This document shows, piece after piece, positions 6,245 to 9,953 of a stretch of 9,953 bases of DNA. Below the pieces are notes generated by a model that had not been told where the DNA came from, made no database searches, and worked only from the letters and a program-made list of their open reading frames with translations. Source of the DNA: an uncultured Oscillospiraceae bacterium (GTDB taxonomy: Bacteria; Bacillota; Clostridia; Oscillospirales; Oscillospiraceae); NCBI GenBank assembly GCA_934593275.1, contig CAKTQE010000069.1, positions 1 through 9,953 on the forward strand, written 5' to 3'. The position numbers and the translations under genes are program-made. How positions within the stretch are numbered: position 1 is the first letter of the stretch; every line of letters begins with the position of its first letter.

Positions 6245-7552
6245 TCACTTGACAACGGTCACATGGCTGTGGCCAAAATGGGCAAGAAGCCGGGGAAGAT
6301 CCCCACTGATCCGCTCGCCGCACATGACAAGGGGGACCGCAGGGGGGCAGCTGACGGAGGAATCCGCCAGAATTCGGCCCTGGCTTTGGAAGACCTCCAG
6401 GGTTTCCTTTTGAGAAAAGGCCGCTTGCCGGGGGGTCAGCACCGCCTCCGGGCGGCACTGGGGAAGAACACAGTCTCGGGGTTCCCTTTTGGCCAGGGCC
6501 AAGAGGGCCTGTTCCAAACGGGCCAGTTCCTCGGGGGTGTTTTCCGGGGTGAACATGAAAACGATGTGGCTTTCATCCGCAAATTCCGGGAAAATGTTCT
6601 GGGATTCCAGAATTTGGGCTACTTCTTCTCCGGTGTAGCCCCAGGGGGCTGTACGCACCGTCAGCTTTAAAAGCTCGTCTCCCACCAGGGGGAAGCCCCG
6701 GGCCAGGAGGGCGCCTTTCAGGGCGGCCAGCCGGGGGGCCAGGGCCAAAAGACGCTGGGGCAGGGCATCTAAGTAGGGATTGCACAGGTCCAAAGACTGC
6801 AAGATGAGATAAGAGGGGCTGGTGGAGCCAAAAAGGGCCATGGCGTTTTTAAGAGCCTGCCGGTGTTCTTCCTGCCCGAAGTGGAGATAGGCCCCGCCGG
6901 TCAGCACCGGGAGGGTCTTGTGGGCGGAGTCGCAGCACAGGTCCGCCCCCAGATCCATGGGGTGGCGGCTCTGGGGGAGAAACCGGAGATAGGCCCCGTG
7001 GGCATTGTCCACCAGCAGCGGCACCCCGTGGGCATGGCACACCTGAGCAATGCCTGCAATATCTGCCACATTTCCCAGATAGTCCGGGCTGGTCACATAA
7101 ACGGCACAAGGTTTTTCCGGTTCGCTTTCAATGGCACTGTTCACCTGCTCCGGGGTCAGGGGGCAGCTGAGATAGTCCTCCCCCGCCCACAGCCAGCGGA
7201 TGGGGAAGTCCAAGAGGATTGCGGTATTCAGAAAGCTTTTGTGGGCGTTCCGTCCGGCAAGAATCCGGCCCCGGCAACGTGCCTGGGTGTAGGCAAAGAA
7301 CAGCATGGCCCGGATGCACAGGCTGGAACCCTCGGCAGAGTAGACCGTGGGGCAGCCAAAAAGGGCCGTGGCGTTCTGCTCGCTTTGGGCAATGATGCCG
7401 GAAGCGTGGAACAGATCATCCGCCCCGTGGATTTCCGTCAAATCCCGGGCTTCGCAGCCGAGGCTTAAAACGCCTTTGTGTCCCGGCATGTGAAACCGTG
7501 CCGGGGCATTCTGGGCGTACTGTGCTACAAAGTCACAGATGGGGGTATTCAC
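6245..7552 (-). CDS. Orn/Lys/Arg decarboxylase-family PLP enzyme
   Basis: This 435-residue fold-type I PLP protein belongs to the basic amino acid decarboxylase family (SpeA/YaaO-like). FHMPGHKG at 20-27 is the family hallmark, followed by DLTEIHGADDLFHASG (37-52) and RNAHKS (101-106, His103 stacking on the cofactor). VDNAHGAY (181-188) carries Asp182 for the pyridine nitrogen, and SAHKTLP (209-215) carries Lys212, the probable Schiff-base lysine. It is short, like the Gram-positive forms, and lacks the N-terminal wing domain of the enterobacterial inducible enzymes. The likely reaction is decarboxylation of arginine, lysine or ornithine to a polyamine precursor; the substrate is not visible. 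Its GTG start overlaps the maturase stop as GTGA (7549-7552), so the two are translationally coupled. A role in SCIFF biology is not established. Confidence 0.85.
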   Translation of the reverse strand: MNTPICDFVAQYAQNAPARFHMPGHKGVLSLGCEARDLTEIHGADDLFHASGIIAQSEQNATALFGCPTVYSAEGSSLCIRAMLFFAYTQARCRGRILAGRNAHKSFLNTAILLDFPIRWLWAGEDYLSCPLTPEQVNSAIESEPEKPCAVYVTSPDYLGNVADIAGIAQVCHAHGVPLLVDNAHGAYLRFLPQSRHPMDLGADLCCDSAHKTLPVLTGGAYLHFGQEEHRQALKNAMALFGSTSPSYLILQSLDLCNPYLDALPQRLLALAPRLAALKGALLARGFPLVGDELLKLTVRTAPWGYTGEEVAQILESQNIFPEFADESHIVFMFTPENTPEELARLEQALLALAKREPRDCVLPQCRPEAVLTPRQAAFSQKETLEVFQSQGRILADSSVSCPPAVPLVMCGERISGDLPRLLAHFGHSHVTVVK

Positions 7553-8925
7553 TGGGCCTCACCCAGTTTTTCGGCCACCTGAACCATAATGGCGCACTCC
7601 ATCCGCTTCCGGAACAGCTTGCAGCCGGATTCATAAACACCCTTTACAGAGCCGGTGGCATGGTAGGCGTTGGCAGCGCAGCCGCCGGAGCAGTAAAGTC
7701 TGGCCCAGCAGTCGTGACAGTCCGGACGGGCATAGACATTGCAGGAGGCGAATTCCTGCTGGATTTCCGTATTGGTCACTCCGTCCCAGATGTTGCCCAG
7801 CTTGAATTTTTCCTCACCTACAAACTGGTGGCAGGGGTACAGGTCGCCCCAGGGGGTCACGGCCATGTATTCCGTTCCGCTGCCGCAGCCGGAAATGCGC
7901 TTGTAAATGCAGGGTCCGCCGGTGAGGTCGATCATATAGTGGTAGAAGGTAAAGGGACGGCCCTCTTTGTACCGCTCCAACTGAAGACAGGCCAGTTCCT
8001 CATACTGCTCCATGACAATGGCCAGGTCCTCCTCGGTAAGACCAGCGGGATCTCCCGCGGCGGTGACCACCGGCTCCATGGAAAGCTCCGTAAAGCCCAA
8101 GTCCAGCATGGTCCGGATGTCTTTTAAGAAGTCCGGGTTGGCATGGGTGAACGTACCCCGCATGTAGTAGTCCTTACCTCCACGCTGCCGCACCAACTCC
8201 TGGAATTTGGGGACGATCCGGTCAAAGCTGCCGTGGCCCGCATAGTCCACCCGGAACCGGTCATGGATTTCTTTCCGGCCATCCAGGCTCAGAACCACGT
8301 TGCTCATTTCCTTGTTGGCAAAGTCGATGACATCCTGGTCAATGAGCATACCGTTGGTGGTCAGGGTGAAGCGGAAGTTTTTACCCGCTTCCTTTTCAAT
8401 ACTCCGGGCATAGGCCACCAGCTGCTTTACCACGTCGAAGTTCATCAGAGGTTCGCCGCCGAAGAAGTCCACTTCCAGATTTTTCCGGCTGCCGGAATGG
8501 CTTACCAGGAAGTCCAGGGCCTGTTTGCCCACTTCAAAAGACATGATGGCCCGGTCACCGTGATACTTGCCCTGGGAGGCAAAGCAGTAGGAGCAATTGA
8601 GGTTGCAGGTGTGGGCAATGTGCAGACACAGGGCCTTTACCACCCCGGAGGTCCGGGCCTTTAATTCCCCGGCCATGGAGGCAAAGGTGTCCGGGGTAAA
8701 GAGTTTGCCGGCATCTTTCAAAGCAGTGATGTCGTCATAGCATTCGGAAAGCTCCTGGGGGTCGATTTCCGGATACTTGGCGGCAACCTGGGCCAGGGCC
8801 TCCTGCCGGGAGTAGGATTCGTAAAGGCCAATAAGGTCGTAGGCAGCCTCGTCCACCACATGGACCGAGCCGGAGCATACATCCAGAACGATGTTATAGC
8901 CGTTTAACTGATACTGATGGATCAT
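7549..8925 (-). CDS. scfB: SCIFF radical SAM maturase (SPASM domain)
   Basis: This 458-residue radical SAM enzyme should install thioether crosslinks in the SCIFF peptide encoded just upstream. In order, it has an N-terminal RRE/PqqD-like peptide-recognition region (about 1-85); the SAM-binding 4Fe-4S motif CNLNCSYC (Cys107, Cys111, Cys114); the GGEP motif at 156-159; a partial TIM barrel to about 330; and a Cys-rich SPASM domain binding auxiliary clusters. The SPASM cysteines include Cys347, Cys365, Cys403, Cys406, Cys412, Cys416 and Cys435 (PDCHDCWARLYCSGGCAANA). The ATG at 8925-8923 is chosen for the AAGGAG 6 bases upstream and because MIHQYQLNG matches the family N-terminus. An in-frame ATG at 8970 falls inside the intergenic hairpin. 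The length and domain order are those of SCIFF maturases (TIGR03974; CteB is the studied homologue). Confidence 0.95.
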   Translation of the reverse strand: MIHQYQLNGYNIVLDVCSGSVHVVDEAAYDLIGLYESYSRQEALAQVAAKYPEIDPQELSECYDDITALKDAGKLFTPDTFASMAGELKARTSGVVKALCLHIAHTCNLNCSYCFASQGKYHGDRAIMSFEVGKQALDFLVSHSGSRKNLEVDFFGGEPLMNFDVVKQLVAYARSIEKEAGKNFRFTLTTNGMLIDQDVIDFANKEMSNVVLSLDGRKEIHDRFRVDYAGHGSFDRIVPKFQELVRQRGGKDYYMRGTFTHANPDFLKDIRTMLDLGFTELSMEPVVTAAGDPAGLTEEDLAIVMEQYEELACLQLERYKEGRPFTFYHYMIDLTGGPCIYKRISGCGSGTEYMAVTPWGDLYPCHQFVGEEKFKLGNIWDGVTNTEIQQEFASCNVYARPDCHDCWARLYCSGGCAANAYHATGSVKGVYESGCKLFRKRMECAIMVQVAEKLGEAQ

Positions 8926-8944
8926 AGTTTTCTCCTTGTACATG

Positions 8945-8973
8945 AAAAATGCCGCCCAAACAGGCGGCATTTT
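8945..8973 (-). terminator. Terminator-like attenuator between precursor and maturase
   Basis: A perfect 11-base-pair stem (AAAATGCCGCC 8946-8956 with GGCGGCATTTT 8963-8973, loop CAAACA) is followed on the minus strand by five T (8949-8945). It starts 12 bases after the SCIFF stop and ends 8 bases before the maturase Shine-Dalgarno. Partial read-through would give much more precursor than enzyme mRNA; the hairpin may also protect the 3' end of the short transcript. Confidence 0.85.
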
Positions 8974-8985
8974 CGAAAAATAAGA

Positions 8986-9132
8986 TTACTTATTCTTGTT
9001 CTCGCACTTCTGGTTGGCGATGCCGCTGCTGGTCTTGCAAGCAGACTGGCAGGAGGTCTGGCACTCGCCGCAGCCGCCGTTCTTGGCGCTCTGGCACAGG
9101 TTACGGGTCTCGATGGTCTGGATATGCTTCAT
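8986..9132 (-). CDS. scfA: SCIFF ranthipeptide precursor, six cysteines in 48 residues
   Basis: A 48-residue RiPP precursor. It starts MKHIQTIETRNLC, and its core carries CGECQTSCQSACKTSS followed by GIANQKCENKNK. The cysteines are at 13, 21, 24, 28, 32 and 43. The MKHI leader, the CGECQTSCQSACKTS block and the maturase gene next door identify it as SCIFF (TIGR03973; CteA in Clostridium thermocellum), now grouped with ranthipeptides. From memory, the studied CteA thioether joins Cys32 to Thr37; here Cys32 is kept but residues 36-37 are Ser-Gly instead of the usual Cys-Thr type pair. The ATG at 9132-9130 has AGGAGG 8 bases upstream, and a strong promoter lies at 9169-9197. Relatives are expressed constitutively or in a density-dependent way; the mature product's function is unsettled. 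Confidence 0.95.
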   Translation of the reverse strand: MKHIQTIETRNLCQSAKNGGCGECQTSCQSACKTSSGIANQKCENKNK

Positions 9133-9164
9133 GGAAGTTTCCTCCTGATAATTGTTTTTTATTC

Positions 9165-9440
9165 TTAGAGTCTATCATGTAAAGCGGGAAATGTCAATTG
9201 CCTTTTCTCACAAAATGGGTGGCGGCAGGTATAGAGGAACACGGCGACCCAGCTGCCAAGAACCGGCAGCCCCGCAAAGACCGCCATCCAGTCAGGGCTA
9301 CCCAACATAAAGAAAGAAACCACCCTCCAAAGCCCCAGCCCCAAAAGGACAGAAAGCAGACTGACAGCCCAGACAAACACGGCACATTTTTTCCCGGCAG
9401 TCCAGTGCTGCCCGTTGATAGTTTTCCAAAGCCAAAACAT
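9165..9440 (-). CDS. Small two-helix membrane protein, unknown function
   Basis: A 91-residue protein that I do not recognise. The N-terminus is Trp-rich (MFWLWKTINGQHW). It has hydrophobic segments at about 19-46 (possibly ending at Trp38) and 51-71, separated by a short loop GSPDW, then a basic tail RHPFCEKR. The positive-inside rule puts both ends in the cytoplasm. The start is supported by AAGGAGG 8 bases before the ATG at 9440-9438. It runs in the same direction as the SCIFF operon and its last codons overlap the SCIFF -10 box, so it lies immediately upstream. I see no clear promoter of its own and no terminator between the two genes, so its transcript could continue into the SCIFF gene. 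A role in SCIFF export or sensing is only a positional guess. Confidence 0.75.
   Translation of the reverse strand: MFWLWKTINGQHWTAGKKCAVFVWAVSLLSVLLGLGLWRVVSFFMLGSPDWMAVFAGLPVLGSWVAVFLYTCRHPFCEKRQLTFPALHDRL
9169..9197 (-). promoter_or_regulatory. Strong promoter of the SCIFF operon
   Basis: On the minus strand a perfect TTGACA (9197-9192) and TAGACT (9174-9169) are spaced by 17 bases, with TG one base before the -10 box. The predicted leader is about 30 bases and contains AGGAGG. The -10 box overlaps the stop codon region of the upstream membrane-protein gene. Confidence 0.85.
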
Positions 9441-9500
9441 GAATTTTTCCTCCTTGGCATTTATTTTTCATCGATATGTCACCCTGAGGGAAGACGTAAA

Positions 9501-9532
9501 AATTGACAATTGACAATGGACAATTGACAATT
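9501..9532. repeat. Second copy of the AATTGAC heptamer array
   Basis: The 32 bases are identical to 2874-2905, including the AATGGAC variant in the third unit, and have the same orientation. The array lies about 60 bases upstream of the start codon of the small membrane protein gene. Minus-strand reading gives TTGTCA motifs that resemble -35 boxes, but no good -10 box follows. Confidence 0.9.
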
Positions 9533-9578
9533 ATTGGGCCGACCAACGCTGTTCACTTGTATCCATCCGTTAAAGTCC

Positions 9579-9896
9579 GTAGGGGCGGCAATAATAACCT
9601 GTGACGATGAATGGTATTACCCCATATACGGAACAATGTAGCGGCGTTGACCCAACGCCATCCAGCCCCGGCGAGGGGCTGGCACCTTGGCGAATATAAC
9701 CCGTTTTGTTGAATGAAACCACCCCATACAACGACAAACGCTTTTAGGTTGGACGAAACAAACACAAACGTACCACGATTCCGGCCCTGTGGGCCGGATG
9801 GCGGCAGATTGCCGCCGCTACAGTGGGGGGTACCATAATGTGGGTGATACCATTCGCCCCCACAGGTTGTACATCCAACGTGGCGGGCGGCAGATT
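9579..9896. repeat. Palindromic hairpin-chain element, copy 2 (inverted, rearranged)
   Basis: This copy matches 3077-3361 in the reverse orientation. The segment 9764-9823 equals the complement of 3162-3221 with 2 mismatches in 60. The arm 9595-9682 matches the complement of the right half of copy 1, including CCAGCCCC/GGGGCTGG at 9662-9682. Compared with copy 1, the terminal hairpin is lost at its left end (GGGGCGGCA runs straight into ATAATAACCTGTG). The interior carries about 55 extra bases between 9683 and 9763. The right terminal hairpin stops after GGCAGATT at 9896. I see no gene in 9541-9953. Confidence 0.85.
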
Positions 9897-9910
9897 TGTA
9901 TAGAGTAGTA

Positions 9911-9947
9911 ACATAGGTAACAGGTAGAGAAGAGACATAGGTAACAG
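9911..9947. repeat. 13-base direct repeats, possible end of a mobile element
   Basis: ACATAGGTAACAG occurs at 9911-9923 and again at 9935-9947, a 24-base period. Sequence unlike the hairpin element begins near 9897 (TGTATAGAG). Repeated short motifs just inside a terminus starting with TG are known at IS21-family ends, but no transposase is within the window, so the assignment is tentative. Confidence 0.4.
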
Positions 9948-9953
9948 TTTTTG

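Noticed and set aside
8926..8970. 15-codon N-terminal extension of the maturase
   Set aside because: The upstream ATG sits in the arm of the terminator-like hairpin with no Shine-Dalgarno, whereas ATG 8925 has AAGGAG at 6 bases and matches the expected N-terminus.
9194..9460. Alternative 88-codon minus-strand frame starting at 9460
   Set aside because: It overlaps the two-helix membrane protein in another frame and its ATG has no ribosome binding site; the strong AAGGAGG is spaced for the ATG at 9440.

Overview
The window looks like chromosomal DNA of a gut-type anaerobic Clostridia, probably Oscillospiraceae/Ruminococcaceae. The reasons are a SCIFF peptide plus SCIFF maturase pair (a near-signature locus of Clostridia), consensus GGAGG ribosome binding sites, moderately GC-rich codons, and intergenic repeats of a kind I associate with that group. 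The genus cannot be fixed from sequence alone.

Left part (1-2800), all on the minus strand. The first codons of a secreted protein or lipoprotein leave the window at base 1. Next comes a two-gene operon, transcribed from a good promoter at 2758-2786: a full-length ABC half-exporter (936-2717) and a translationally coupled AraC-type regulator (235-942). The regulator's receiver-like domain has lost all its phosphorylation residues. A strong terminator at 174-213 closes the operon.

First repeat block (2830-3530). About 700 bases hold no credible gene. They contain heptamer arrays (GTTGACA and AATTGAC units), a double hairpin, a palindromic element made of a chain of hairpins, and an inverted remnant of the heptamer array.

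Middle (3576-6240). A short RluA-type pseudouridine synthase (plus strand) converges on a DUF2207-like membrane protein (minus strand) across a shared bidirectional terminator. The DUF2207-like gene probably starts at a TTG codon, has its Shine-Dalgarno inside a 12-base palindrome, and is preceded by a roughly 160-base imperfect inverted repeat that lies in its predicted 5' leader.

Right part (6245-9440), minus strand. In transcription order: a 91-residue two-helix membrane protein; a 48-residue SCIFF ranthipeptide precursor (8986-9132) with its own near-consensus promoter; a terminator-like hairpin; the radical SAM/SPASM maturase (7549-8925); and, overlapping by 4 bases, an Orn/Lys/Arg-decarboxylase-family PLP enzyme (6245-7552). 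This RiPP locus is the functional centre of the window. The precursor still has six cysteines, but they are not where I expect them: the KTSC Cys and the following acceptor-type residue are Ser-Gly, and an extra Cys lies in the leader-side NLC.

Second repeat block (9500-9953). An identical 32-base copy of the AATTGAC array is followed by a second, inverted, rearranged copy of the hairpin-chain element. That copy is cut off abruptly near 9896 by a sequence with 13-base direct repeats, perhaps the end of a mobile element lying outside the window.
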